Part shown: piece by piece, positions 54,299 to 64,000 of the stretch
Layout of the letters: each line of letters starts with the position of its first letter
Numbering within the stretch: the stretch's first letter is position 1
The notes under the pieces: model-generated
What the model was told of the DNA's origin: nothing
Database searches by the model: none
What the model saw: the letters and a program-made list of their open reading frames with translations, nothing else
Source of the DNA: Phymorhynchus buccinoides
Lineage: Eukaryota > Mollusca > Gastropoda > Neogastropoda > Raphitomidae
NCBI GenBank assembly: GCA_017654935.2
Contig: CM065711.1
Span: forward strand, 28,299,911-28,363,910
DNA: 64,000 nt
Reading direction: 5' to 3'
Translations under genes and position numbers: made by a program

Positions 54299-54727
54299 AT
54301 AAAAAGTGAAGAGTGAACACATATTCAGAACAAAAGAAAAAGGGAAAATCCACGAAACTCTCTACCTTCCAAGACAACTAGGGCCAAAAATGCGAGTAGA
54401 TATTAACGCACACACAAAAAGGATAAATGCACACACATACGCGCATGCATGAGCATACAGACATGTAAACATATCCACACACACACACACATACAACCAC
54501 ACATATACACACATGCGTACACACACACATACACAATCACAAATTATACATGAGCACGCACACAAATATGTGCATGGCACATATGCGCGTATGTGTGTGC
54601 ATTTATGCTTTTGTGTGTGCGTTAATATCTACTCACATTTTGGGCCCTAGTTGTCTTAAGGTAGAGAGTTTCGTGGATTTTCCCTTTTTCTTTTGTTCTG
54701 AATATGTGTTCACTCTTCACTTTTTAT

Positions 54728-54767
<40 letters not shown>

Positions 54768-54919
54768 AGGTTCCTTGCTCTGATTTTTACTCAGTGTCTT
54801 CACCCTTATTCCTCATTTTTTGTCACTTTTTCATCACATTGAAAAAAGAGCTAAGCTCTGAAACGTCTGTGGTATCTTCAATAAAGGACCAATACCGAAC
54901 CTACAGCTTTTGTGTTTTT
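54102..54919. repeat. Large inverted repeat (~345-bp arms) in a gene 2 intron
   Basis: Arm 54102-54449 is inverted at 54576-54919 with few differences: AGACGTTTCAGAGC / GCTCTGAAACGTCT, ATTAACGCACACACAAAA / complement, and (GA)n at 54253-54295 opposite (CT)n at 54729-54765. A spacer of about 126 bp is CA-rich. The segment with TCTTCAATAAAGGACC looks like a retroelement 3' end, so two copies inserted head to head, or one was inverted. Transcribed, it would form a long hairpin. Confidence 0.92.
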
Positions 54920-54971
54920 CCATTCATATGGTCCGAGTGGTCTTCTGAATCATGTACATGATTGATATATG

Positions 54972-55245
54972 TATTGTAGAGTGGCGTTCGCCTCGTGGCA
55001 AGTAAACCCGAGTTTGAACCTGGGTACATGTTTTTCCCAGTGGCAATGAAAAAGTTGTCATTTGGTCAAAATTTACCCCCCCCCCCCGCCTTTCCTTCCT
55101 CATCAGTCACACAAAAAATTGCAAGCAAAAAAAAAAAGAAAAAAAAAGGGGTGGCATGCCTCTGACTGCGACACGCTCTCCGGGTGGGAGCAACCCGAAT
55201 TTCACAGAGATGCCTCTGTGACTATCAAGTACCTAACAGTACAAT
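54972..55245 (+). mobile_element. SINE family S, near full length, same strand as written
   Basis: Head TAGAGTGGCGTTCGCC, B-box-like GAGTTTGAACCTGGG, TTGTCATTTGGTCAAAATTT, then CGACACGCTCTCCGGGTGGG and CAGAGATGCCTCTGTGAC. In the intron between exon C and the terminal exon of gene 2, antisense to it. Confidence 0.85.
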
Positions 55246-55440
55246 GATAGAGCTACAGGCACATGGTTTGATCGACACAGACTGTGGTAGAATGAAAGGG
55301 GAAGAGGCTTAATTGTTGGTATGAAGGTGCATGTGACTGGCTTGTGTGTGTGTGCAGAGCGCACGCGTATTGTTGATGTTGGGGAAAAGGGTGTGGCGAA
55401 GAAGCGTGGAAGGGGGAACAATGCCAACGCCTTGGCTTAA

Positions 55441-55677
55441 CCCTTTCACCGCCAGACATTTTTCAGCCACAAAATACCATTAAACTTGTCTGGGTAGAGA
55501 AAATAACTATCTGCAACATCGAGAATTCTTCTCTGACATGTATAACATTAGGCCTATCCTTACCTCTCAAAATTAAGAAAATAATGTCTTCGTATAACAG
55601 GCCCTGATTTGATGCTTTTTAGTGACATGGATGTTAAACCATTGTGGTGCATAATTGCGACATTGGCGGTGAAAGGG
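55441..55677. mobile_element. piggyBac-type MITE, copy 7 (reverse)
   Basis: CCCTTTCACCGCC ... GGCGGTGAAAGGG; TTAA at 55437-55440, CTAA at 55678-55681. Its end is about 80 bp from exon C. Confidence 0.87.
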
Positions 55678-55754
55678 CTAAGGCTATGTTGGACCAACTG
55701 ACGTAGGCTAGAACACCAAGGCTACACCAACATGTGGTACGCTACGGCACATAC

Positions 55755-55995
55755 TGGGAGGATCTCTCGACGATCGCACCGCAGTGATGGGTTTGAAGGG
55801 TGGGGACCCTCCCCTCCCGCCCGATTTGGGTTTGGACGGGGGGCTGACGACAGGGGCTGGGCGGGTCACGGCGCTGGGCTCGTGACCTTGACCCTGACCC
55901 ACGGACGACCTTGAGCCGGTGAAGGTCAGGTCGCGCTGCTGGGCCCAGTGGGGTCGCTGGCTGGAGGTGGAGGTGGTGATGCCTGCGCTGATTCT
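55755..55995 (-). CDS. Unrecognised gene 2, exon C
   Basis: Acceptor TGTGTGCAG before 55995, donor GTATGT after 55755. 241 nt encode RISAGITTSTSSQRPHWAQQ, RDLTFTGSRSSVGQGQGHEP, then a P/S/G/K-rich stretch to TAVRSSRDPP. Low-complexity, probably disordered. Phase 0 at the start matches the complete codon ending exon B. The alternative donor GTGCGA at about 55775 is weaker. No known domain. Confidence 0.72.
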
Positions 55996-56219
55996 CTGCA
56001 CACATAATAATAATAATAATAATAATAACTAGAGGGCTTATGTTTACCTTTCAGAGCAAAAACATGGAAGGATTCTACCCTCCCCAACTTTTTCCCTCCC
56101 ACTCCTGGTTCAAGTTTACATTGGAAGTATTGCTAATCTATTGTTAGTAATCAGACAAAATCTGACTGTAATCCGTCCAGCCATTGATGAAATAGTCGAG
56201 ATTGAATCTCTCATTCTGT

Positions 56220-57289
56220 CTTACTGAAAGTGACTGTACTGTAATACTTGTAATCAAAAGTGCAAGTCAAAAATACAACACACATTAGACACACATGTAC
56301 AAACATGTACTCTCTCTCTCAATCTCTCTTACTGAAAGTGACTGTGATCATCTCATATTGTTGATACAGACAAACCCCTATTTTACGACCCTCTGTTAAG
56401 CGACCACCTCTCATTTGAGACCGGATTTGTTGGCACGGATGCATTTTACTATGTAAACGACCTCTCTTAAACGACTTCCTCTAAAACGCAACTTACGACC
56501 GCCATTTTGTTGGTTTTTACGACCGTTGTTGTCGTCTGCATAGACTTCTAGCAAAGGGAAACAACCACGGTCAAGGGCCTGAAAGCGGAGTCGCTTCCCT
56601 TGTTGTAGAAAAGATGGCGGAAAGCGTAGGAAAAGCATGAAAACCACTGACTTTGAAAAAGAAAACCACTGACTTTGGACGAGAGTGGAGGTGATTAACA
56701 GAAGTCGGCGAAGTGAAACTGTAATACATCGATTGCACAATCCTATGGAGTTGGAAAGACCCAAATCCAGTTTTAATATGTCATTGTATGTGCGCACGAA
56801 GAAGAGAGTATGAACTGTGCTGAACTTTTTCTTTCTACGGATGCCAGTGAAAACCTCCGTCATACGACCCCTCCAATTTACGACCGATTTTTCCGGACAT
56901 TTTGGAAGTCTTAAAATAGAGGTTTGTCTGTAGTACTTTATTGCCCAAATTAACTTTATTTTTAGCATTGTCAGAAACACACACACACACACACACACAC
57001 ACATGAGGGCAGGATGAAAAAAAACTTGGTCAACTTATTCTTTAACCCTCAATAAAGATGATTTTGACTTGACTTGACTTGACACACACATACACACTTA
57101 CTGACAATGATTGTGATTGCCGCATGTTGCTGATGCCATTGCTGCCAATGGCACACACGCATTGTAATCACCTCATATTGTTGATACATTCTTGCCGGTG
57201 TTTAGTTTTTGTGTTTGTCACACACACACACACACACTTACCATGTTGATGCCATTGTTGCCGATGTTTACTTCACTTTCAGTATTTGT

Positions 57290-57329
<40 letters not shown>

Positions 57330-57712
57330 GTCTCATATTGCTGATGGTTTTATTGCCCAAGTTCACTTTACTTTTAGCGTAGGTCAAACACACAGACATA
57401 CACACACACACACACACACACACTTACACACACACACACACACAGACACTTACACACACACACACTTACACTTACACACACACACACAGACACTTACACA
57501 CACACATACACACACACTTACACACACAGAGACACACTTACCGACAATGACTGTGATCGTCTCATATTGTTGATAGTATTATTGCCCTAATTCACTTTAC
57601 TTCTAGCGTTGGTCAAACACACACACACACACGCACTAACCAACAATGACTATGATCGTCTCATATTGTTGATAGTATTATTGCCCTAATTCACTTTACT
57701 TCTAGCGTTGGT

Positions 57713-57751
<39 letters not shown>

Positions 57752-58240
57752 TAACCAACAATGACTATGATCGTCTCATATTGTTGATAGTATTATTGCC
57801 TTAATTCACTTTACTTCTAGCGTTGGTCAAACACACACACACACACACGCACACACACTAACCAACAATGACTATGATCGCCCAAATTCTCTTTACTTTT
57901 AGCGTTGGTCTAACACACACACACACACACACACTAACCAACAATGACTATGATCGTCTCATATTGTTGATAGTATTATTGCCCAAATTCTCTTTACTTT
58001 TAGCGTAGGTCAAACACACAGACAGACACACACACTTACCGACAATGACAGTGACCGTCTCATATTGTTGATAGTATTATTGCCCAAATTCTCTTTACTT
58101 TTAGCGTAGGTCAAACACACAGACAGACACACACACTTACCGACAATGACAGTGACCGTCTCATATTGTTGATAGTATTATTGCCCTAATTCACTTTACT
58201 TTTAGCGTAGGTCAAACACACACACACACACAGACACACT
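56220..58240 (-). pseudogene. Array of about a dozen truncated gene 2 exon B copies (donor side)
   Basis: Units of about 95-130 bp: (TG)n, GACCAACGCTAGAAGTAAAG (or variants), TGAA.T.GGGCAATAATA, CTATCAACAATATGAGACGA, TCA.AGTCATTGTCGGTAAG, then (TG)n again. They correspond to ARSKVNS...INNMRRSQSLS of exon B plus its donor. Most share the change that creates TAG after GTGAAT, so they were amplified from one mutated copy. Some donors have decayed (GTTAGT). One unit near 56340-56975 is split by the pogo-type element. Confidence 0.9.
56367..56930 (+). mobile_element. pogo/Tigger-like element with decayed transposase start
   Basis: TA (56365-56366), then CAGACAAACCCCTATTTTA ... TAAAATAGAGGTTTGTCTG, then TA (56931-56932). 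Inside on +, broken frames read MAESVGKA, KPLTL and later NTSIAQSYGVGKTQIQF, the psq/CENP-B-type helix-turn-helix of pogo transposases. Inserted in an exon B copy: removing it and one TA restores the unit. Confidence 0.82.
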
Positions 58241-58243
58241 TAC

Positions 58244-58358
58244 CGACAATGACTGTGACCGTCTCATATTGTTGATGGCAGCGTTGCCGGAGTTCACTTT
58301 ACTTCTAGCGTTCATCACCATGGAATCCACTTCCGTTCCGTATGCCTTCTTCTTTCGC
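58244..58358 (-). CDS. Unrecognised gene 2, exon B
   Basis: Acceptor TCTTTTACAG is immediately 5' of 58358 and donor GTAAGTG follows 58244. 115 nt encode RKKKAYGTEVDSMVMNARSK and VNSGNAAINNMRRSQSLS. The first base completes TT|G (L) from exon A; the exon ends on a whole codon. Basic, with a possible short helix; family not recognised. It is the only full copy at the upstream end of the array. Confidence 0.8.
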
Positions 58359-58364
58359 CTGTAA

Positions 58365-59250
58365 AAGAACAAAACCGTGCAAATAAACTAAGAGAGCAAA
58401 GTCGGTTTTTTTCAATACACACACACGTCACGTGGAAAGAACAAACGCACTTTGGGGTCACTTCGAAAAACACCGTTCAAAAAGACTAGTGGGTGCTTTC
58501 CCTTGCTGTAACTCACCAAACACACACCACACAGACTCAGGTACAGGAAGAACTAACTTAGTATATTGCATTGTGGGTAGGGAGAAAGTGAAAGTGAACG
58601 TACTAGACCTGGCGTTCAGCACACACAATCGGCACACACACATACTCACGGGCTGCATGAGTTGACAAAATTCGGGCACATTTGGCGTACTCACACTCCT
58701 AGAGAGGGTTAAACACACACACCCCCCCACCCCCCCACACACACAACACACACACACACTGAAAAACACACACAGATTGTGCTAGACCTCTCACATCACC
58801 CCACAGAATCTCACAACACATGTGTGACATTTACCCTTTAAAATCTCAAGTAGAGGATGAGATGACACATTACACAATGATGACTCATGCGTAGTTGGCC
58901 CTAAACTCAATTGTTACTTTTCACACACACACACTCACTCACACACACACTGCACACACACATCGTGCACACACATCACTACACCACACTGAAACTTATT
59001 GGTCTGGCACACACACACACACACAAGCATTTACACGCGTTTACACACCTTTCACACGCCACAACTCACTCACACTTTACACACACAACCACCGACCATG
59101 GTTAAAACTAGGGTGGAAAAAAATCACACAAATTCAACAAAGTAAAAGATGTGAATCTTTTATTTTTCTGTCATTAGAAAGAAGAAAAATCACAAGATAC
59201 CCTCATGCTTTAGCCATCCCATTACCATCACCTTGATTTCCAACGCAAGA
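58365..59250. other. Gene 2 intron between exons A and B, (CA)-rich
   Basis: Scattered CA tracts (58711-58760, 58921-58975, 59008-59024). No exon or element with clear ends. Confidence 0.45.
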
Positions 59251-59251
59251 C

Positions 59252-59403
59252 ATTACCGTATTTTTCGGACTATCGCACCTGATTATAAGGCGCATCCCCC
59301 AAAATTTACACAAAATTCAGATTCTGTTTTATATTTTCTCACTATTTTAGGTCATATTATAAGGCGCAGGGGTCTCAGTCTGGGGAAAAAGTATCGCCTT
59401 ATA
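59252..59403. mobile_element. TATAGTCCG-type MITE (best copy)
   Basis: TACCGTATTTTTCGGACTAT, TTATAAGGCGCATCCCCC ... TTATAAGGCGCAGGGGTCTC, GTATCGCCTTATA. A CAGTGGAAC-type MITE remnant (CTCCCTTACAAGACCTTC) is fused to its right side to about 59570. Confidence 0.75.
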
Positions 59404-59599
59404 CAGAAGATACTCCCTTACAAGACCTTCAGAAATCATCCAAAATGAGGTCTTATAAAGAGGGTCCTTGTAATTGAGGTTGGTTCTTACAAAGAAGGGC
59501 AATGTCTCAGAGATCGCAATGGGACGGGATCTTTAAACGATTTCATACTTACAAAAAGGGAATGTCTCATTATTAAAAAAGAGTACATCACGGAAACCT

Positions 59600-59900
59600 T
59601 CTTCCAAAATATACACACACATGCACACACACACACACACACTCACAAACACACACACTCGCACTTCTAGAGAGAGAGAGGTGTGTGTGGGGGGGGGGAG
59701 GTTAGGAGAGAAAGATAGACAGGTGAGAGAGGGAGGCAGAGAGAAAGATACAGAGAGAGGGACTTTATATACAAGAAAGAGGGGAGAGAAACAGAGGGAG
59801 ATACAAGGGAGAGCTGAAGCTCAGAGGGAGAGAGAGGGTGGTCTGGGGGAGGGAGGTAAGCGAACAGAGAGAAGAGGGACAGAAGGGGATGATAGCTATG
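59600..59900 (+). repeat. (CA)n then (GA)-rich low-complexity region
   Basis: CA tracts 59610-59665, then a purine-rich block to 59890. The frames across it are artefacts. Confidence 0.85.
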
Positions 59901-60139
59901 ACAGCTTTTCATTCATTATTTTCTTTTACTTTATCGTCATCAGATTATCACGTCATAGTAGGTATGCGTCATCCATTCACTGCTGTCATTGTTAAGCTTA
60001 GTGTGTTGTCACAGTCTTTTTAAAGACGAAATTTTTTATTCGCCGTGTATATGTGTATTTCACCTTCATGTGTGTGTGAGTGTAGCGTTTTGATGTATGT
60101 TTATGTTCAATTATGTATACAGTGAAAACCAACTGTCTC

Positions 60140-60475
60140 TTCTTCTTCTTCTGCGTTCGCCAGGCCATATGGGTAAGGTAGTTTGTCCGGTTTTCAGTTT
60201 TCACTGTCCCCTGACCCCTTGCGTACAGCCGACACATTCCGATTTCGGAAAGCTCAAAGGAGTTAAAAAATACCCGAAGATTTTTTTTTCTTTTTTTTTT
60301 AAAGGCAGAAGAATGGGCCAATTAGAAAGATAGTAGATGATAGAAAGCAAAGGGAAAAGGCAGAGTCAAAGAGAGTGACAGATTAGAGGAAGTTACAGCA
60401 CAGAACTTCAAGGGTCGGGGGGGACAATTTTTACGAAAGACCCCCCCGGTATTCCCACGGGGAGAGACTCGTGGA
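60140..60475 (+). repeat. Repeat family F, uninterrupted copy
   Basis: CTGCGTTCGCCAGGCCATAT, CCGGTTTTCAGTTTTCACTG, GTACAGCCGACACATTCCGA, AGAATGGGCCAATTAGAAAG, ATGATAGAAAGCAAAGGGAA, GACAGATTAGAGGAAGTTAC and TATTCCCACGGGGAG. It serves as the reference for the copy split by the LINE at 26056. Confidence 0.8.
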
Positions 60476-60479
60476 GGGG

Positions 60480-61100
60480 GCGGGGTCGTCCAGCTCCCCG
60501 TATGGAGGCACGAGGCATTCCACCCACTGCCCCAACCAACTAACTCAAAAACATTCACCTAAAAATAATCTTATAATTCAAAATAATTTTTGGCTCCCAC
60601 TTAAATCCTTACATATTCATCTCAAAATCTCTGCTATAATCCCAAAATAAAATTTAAGTCCTTTTATCAATTTTTACTTTCTGGATTTCCACCCTACTTA
60701 TAATTTCTGCACGTTTTTGACGAGGGGAGGGAAGAACGTTCCACAAAAAAAAATTCCAACAGAGTTTTCAGCTAACTCATGTCAGAAGTTTTGTTCACGG
60801 GGAGGGAGGGCTAATCTATTCACAAAATTTGGTCACACAAATATCCTTCCACACACATTTTCACTAACATCACTACTTTTGTTGAGCGGGACACTCATTT
60901 CGCCTTCCTTCGCACAAATGAAGCAGTGAGCTAAAGCGACTTCCGGTTAAACAGTTTGAGAATCGCCAAATACAGACTTGTAGATATAAGAATACGGCAA
61001 GATTGGTCCTTTACTTCTATACAAACATTTTTTGAAAAAAAAACACTTTTTTTGCCCCGCGGATTTTTTTTGCACACACATACACACACAAAGTTTTGAC
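60480..61100. other. Gene 2 intron stretch, no feature called
   Basis: No exon, RNA or terminal repeat identified. Confidence 0.4.
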
Positions 61101-61141
61101 ACACAGCGGATTTTCCGTGACACGCAGAATACACACACACT

Positions 61142-61174
<33 letters not shown>

Positions 61175-61300
61175 ATTAACTCACACACACACACTCACAC
61201 ACACACTCACACACACACACACACACACTCACGCACACACACACACACACACACACTCACACTCACACACACATGTACACACACACTCACAATTCATAAC
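61100..61300. repeat. (CA)n microsatellite
   Basis: Imperfect CA tracts with ACTCAC interruptions. Confidence 0.9.
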
Positions 61301-61383
61301 TCACCATCCTTCCTACCCCCTTACCCAACCCCATAGATTCCCCACCCCCACCCCACCCTCTCCTCCATCTTATCCCCTTAATA

Positions 61384-61584
61384 CAGTGGAACCTCCCTTA
61401 TAAGACCTTCAAAAATCATCCCAAATGAGGTCTTATAAGGGAGGGGTCTTCATAAGGGAGGGGTCTTATAAGGGAGGGTCTTATAAGGGAGGTAATTTTA
61501 ATACTTACAAAGAAGGGCAATGTTTTAATAAGTAGGTCTTATGTAGAAGGAGTCTTATAATGGGAGGTCTGGGAGGTTCCACTG
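61384..61584. mobile_element. Tc1/mariner-type MITE (CAGTGGAACC family), best copy
   Basis: TA, CAGTGGAACCTCCCTTATAA ... GGGAGGTTCCACTG, TA. Three GGTCTTATAAGGGAGG-type blocks are tandem inside. Confidence 0.87.
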
Positions 61585-61595
61585 TATACCCAAAA

Positions 61596-61838
61596 GATAC
61601 TTACAATTTCTGCACGTTTTTCATGACTTCATCGTTTTCCAGGACGTTGAACCTCCAGGTGTCTTTAGGCACGGGGTCTGAGCCTCTCTCTCACACACAC
61701 ACACACACACATAACACACACACACACCACACACACAGACAGACACACACACTTACAATTTCTGCACGTTTTTCATGACTTCATCGTTTTCCAGGACATT
61801 GAACCTCCAGGTGTCTTTAGGCACGGGTCTGAGCCACA
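61596..61838 (-). pseudogene. Two truncated gene 2 exon A copies (donor side)
   Basis: At about 61600-61680 and 61750-61835: the complement encodes GT(E/P)VPKDTWRFNVLENDEV-like text through MKNVQKL, with donors GTAAGTATC and GTAAGTGTG intact. The copies are separated by (TG)n and lie downstream of exon A. Confidence 0.92.
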
Positions 61839-61897
61839 CACACACACACACCACACATACACACCCACCACACACACAGACAGACACACACACTTAC

Positions 61898-62076
61898 AAT
61901 TTCTGCACGTTTTTCATGACTTCATCGTTTTCCAGGACGTTGAACCTCCAGGTGTCTTTGGGCACGGGGTCCGACCCCCTCCACGGGGTCTGCCCGACCC
62001 CTTTCTTCTCTTTGCTGCCTCCCCCGCTGCGCTTCTCACGAGAGTTCAGCTTGTCCAGCGTCAGCTTGGGAGGTTT
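61898..62076 (-). CDS. Unrecognised gene 2, exon A
   Basis: Acceptor GATGCGCAG before 62076; donor GTAAGTG after 61898. 179 nt encode KPPKLTLDKLNSREKRSGGG, SKEKKGVGQTPWRGSDPVPK and DTWRFNVLENDEVMKNVQK plus a split L codon. The DTWRFNVLENDEVMKNVQ segment looks ordered and amphipathic, while the rest is basic and flexible. I do not recognise the family. Transcription runs right to left, and the 5' part of the gene is beyond the window or in the possible exon at 63937. Confidence 0.82.
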
Positions 62077-62124
62077 CTGCGCATCGGAACCAATCAGTGG
62101 ACTGTGTTAGCAGTCGGCACATTT

Positions 62125-62345
62125 TGTTGTTGTTGCTCTCCCATCTTCTAGGGTTGCTCCCACCCCGCTCATTCTGAATCCCAATTCGCAGCTACACCCC
62201 GGCTTGTTCAGGTCGCAGAATCCGAGAGCAGCAGTCCAAGGGGAGCGAATCTATGTTAGGCCGTCAGGAGGCAACCAACCGAGGAGCCACTGCACTACTG
62301 CTGAGTCACTTCGGTGGAGTTCAGCGGAGCCTGTTCAGGACACCA
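62125..62345 (+). repeat. Interspersed repeat shared with 5620-5870
   Basis: GGGTTGCTCCCACCCCGCTC, AATCCCAATTCGCAGCTACA, GGGGAGCGAATCTATGTTAG, GAGTCACTTCGGTGGAGTTC and CCTGTTCAGGACACC. Confidence 0.75.
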
Positions 62346-62459
62346 CCTACTAAGCCCCCTACTGACGACAGTCGGCAAATTTCTTATTTTGGTCCTAGCG
62401 AATAACACAAACACTATGTTTGAGAGCAAACAAAATGTAAGGTGCTACCTGCACGCGCA

Positions 62460-62466
62460 TGCGTGT

Positions 62467-62497
<31 letters not shown>

Positions 62498-62660
62498 ACT
62501 GAGTGTGTGTGTGTCTCTGTGTGTGTGAGTGTGTGTGTGTCTCTGTGTGTGTGAGTGTGTGTGTGTCTGTGTGTGAGTGTGTGTGTGTGTGTGTGAGTGT
62601 GTGTGTGTCTGTGTGTTTGTGTGTGTATGTGTAGGTGGGTGGGTGGGCGTGGGTGTGAGT
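62460..62660 (+). repeat. (GT)n microsatellite
   Basis: Imperfect (GT)n with GAGTGT and TCTCTG interruptions. Open frames on both strands are artefacts. Confidence 0.92.
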
Positions 62661-62764
62661 GTTGAGTATCACGCATGTGTGCAAGTGCATGTTCGTGCGT
62701 ATGCGTTCCAATTATATTCTATGTTTAAGGCAGTGACATACATGTTAGGTATATCCTGCAAAAG

Positions 62765-62998
62765 TCGAAGTGTGGCTGCCCACATGGTGGGGTAATGAAA
62801 AAAGGTCACACACATAATGTTCTCATCCCAAGCTGTTGCATTTGTACCATAGTGTTCAATTGCTTCGGCTGTTGGGGATGATCCCTGGAGTCTTTAAGCC
62901 AGGGAACAACAACAACATCCTGAGCTGATGCACTTGTTCCATAGTGTTCAATTGCTTCGGCTGTTGGGATGATCCCTGGAGTCTTTAAGCCAGGGAAT
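62765..62998 (-). repeat. Two adjacent R150 repeats
   Basis: Each carries the complement of CCTGGCTTAAAGACTCCAGG and CCCAACAGCCGAAGCA and ends in (AAC)n. The second is 5'-shortened. Confidence 0.8.
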
Positions 62999-63109
62999 GA
63001 CAACAAACAACAATATTTAATGTTAGGTATGAACTTTGCTTGCTCCATTTGTTTGTTTATGATTTTTTTAATTATCACAAAACCTCTGTTTCTTTTTTCT
63101 TCTGTGTTT

Positions 63110-63190
63110 TTAGGGGGTGGGGGCAGGGGGTGGGGGGTGGGGTGGGGGGGGGGGGGGTGGGGGGGTGGGGAGGGCTGAGGGAAGAAGGGG
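63110..63190 (+). repeat. G-rich tract
   Basis: GGGTGGGG-type repeats with a run of about 14 G; possible quadruplex. Confidence 0.9.
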
Positions 63191-63474
63191 TGCATGCATC
63201 AAGTGCACATATGCCTTAAACAAAAAAAGATTGAAAAAGGTTCTATTTCTCTTCGTTTTTTTCACCCAAATTTCTGAGGCCTCCAAGCTTCACTTTTTGT
63301 GTACATTTTGCCTTTCTTACTTGTCATAATTTGTATGGCAAGGAACCCCCCCCCCCAGCTAAAATAAATAAAATAAAACCCCAACAGAAACATGCAATAG
63401 ACCTTGAGCACTCATAGAGATGGGGATATCTGGATGATTCGCACAAATGTATGTAAGAGAACTAAGCGATGATG

Positions 63475-63830
63475 AAATTCTGCTTAACGTCCTCAGCCTC
63501 GAGATCAATTTTTTTCTTATAAAATCGGGACTTTCCTTAGGGTTTAGCGCTGCCTTAGGGCATTGCCTCCAGTATCGTTCCCACCATCTTAATATCTACT
63601 AATGTCCCATATGTGTCTGTTCCAGACCGGAGGACGTTAAGCAGAATTTCATCATCGCTTAGTTCTCTTACATACACATATGTATTGTTAAAAATTCTGG
63701 ACTTTCCTGGTGTTGCACTGCCTCCGGGCATTGCCTCCAGGATCATGCCCACCATCTTTATTTCTACTGTCGGTTTGTGTCTTCACCCAGATCGGAGGAC
63801 GTCAAGCAGAACTTTATCATCAAAAGACTA
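63475..63830 (+). repeat. Two adjacent R190 copies
   Basis: GGGACTTTCC(TT)..., GCACTGCCTCCGGGCATTGC, TGCCCACCATCTT and GTCCCATATGTGTCTG occur twice, about 165 bp apart, with AAATTCTGCTTAACGTCCTC or its complement at the joins. Confidence 0.75.
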
Positions 63831-63936
63831 TCCAGATTTTCAGCTCTGTTGTCTTCAGTTTCTTCTTTTTGCATTGACAATACAAAGCGATTATTTTGTA
63901 AATATAAAAAAAATATAAAAAAATGTGTATTTCTAC

Positions 63937-63976
63937 ATTGGGTGCCATGGGGATGAACTTCTCGATGTTTTCCATT
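63937..63976 (-). CDS. Possible further exon of gene 2
   Basis: Acceptor TTGTTTTTTAG before 63976 and a weak donor GTAGAA after 63937. 40 nt read (x)MENIEKFIPMAPN, ending on a complete codon, which fits the phase 0 start of exon A. Support is only splice-site and phase compatibility; the donor is poor. It could also hold a start codon. Confidence 0.4.
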
Positions 63977-64000
63977 CTAAAAAACAACAACAAAAAACAA

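Noticed and set aside
53590..54322. Longer minus-strand frames around the terminal exon of gene 2
   Set aside because: They cross clear splice sites and the inverted repeat; only the 65-nt piece with acceptor and in-phase stop is supported.
56411..57004. 197-codon minus-strand frame
   Set aside because: It is antisense to the pogo-like element and starts in a (CA)n tract. No domain; the sense strand explains the sequence better.

Overview
This is a repeat-rich, AT-leaning animal nuclear genome segment. Spliceosomal introns (GT-AG), tRNA-derived SINEs, LINE reverse transcriptases, many families of small terminal-inverted-repeat DNA elements, dense GT/GA microsatellites and intronless FMRFamide-receptor-like GPCRs together suggest a lophotrochozoan, most likely a marine gastropod mollusc. 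That placement is inference; no species marker is visible.

Layout. 1-10.8 kb holds microsatellites, MITEs, a SINE, a foldback element, an array of units carrying TGACGTCA, and a recent tandem duplication of about 1 kb, with no convincing host gene. 10.8-13.7 kb has two intronless rhodopsin-class GPCR genes in tandem on +; the last codons and stop of the second lie inside the first unit of a minisatellite that continues downstream. 13.6-21 kb is satellites and foldback or TIR elements. 21.8-41.7 kb on the minus strand is a complete ribosomal protein L7 gene (RPL7/uL30). It has seven exons whose phases all join, encoding 248 residues, a 5' TOP-type start, and introns full of transposons. Intron 4 carries four copies of a box C/D snoRNA whose guide matches 18S rRNA (the site served by human SNORD30/U30). 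42-53.8 kb is intergenic, with SINEs, MITEs, a decayed LINE with two in-frame TGA stops and homopolymer tracts. 53.9-64 kb on the minus strand holds the 3' part of a second gene, with four exons of matching phase plus a possible fifth; its product is not recognised.

The most unusual pattern is that exons of both minus-strand genes are flanked by tandem arrays of fragments of themselves. RPL7 exons 3, 5 and 6 have arrays upstream, carrying the acceptor plus the exon 5' end. RPL7 exon 4 and two exons of the second gene have arrays downstream, carrying the exon 3' end plus the donor. The units are joined through intronic microsatellites that share short homology with the exon. The fragments are decaying, and two have been hit by transposons (a hAT element and a pogo-like element). 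The genuine exon stays intact each time, so the splicing machinery must ignore many decoy splice sites in a housekeeping gene.

Boundaries of interspersed repeats are approximate unless terminal inverted repeats and target duplications are stated. All family assignments are from reading motifs; no database search was made.
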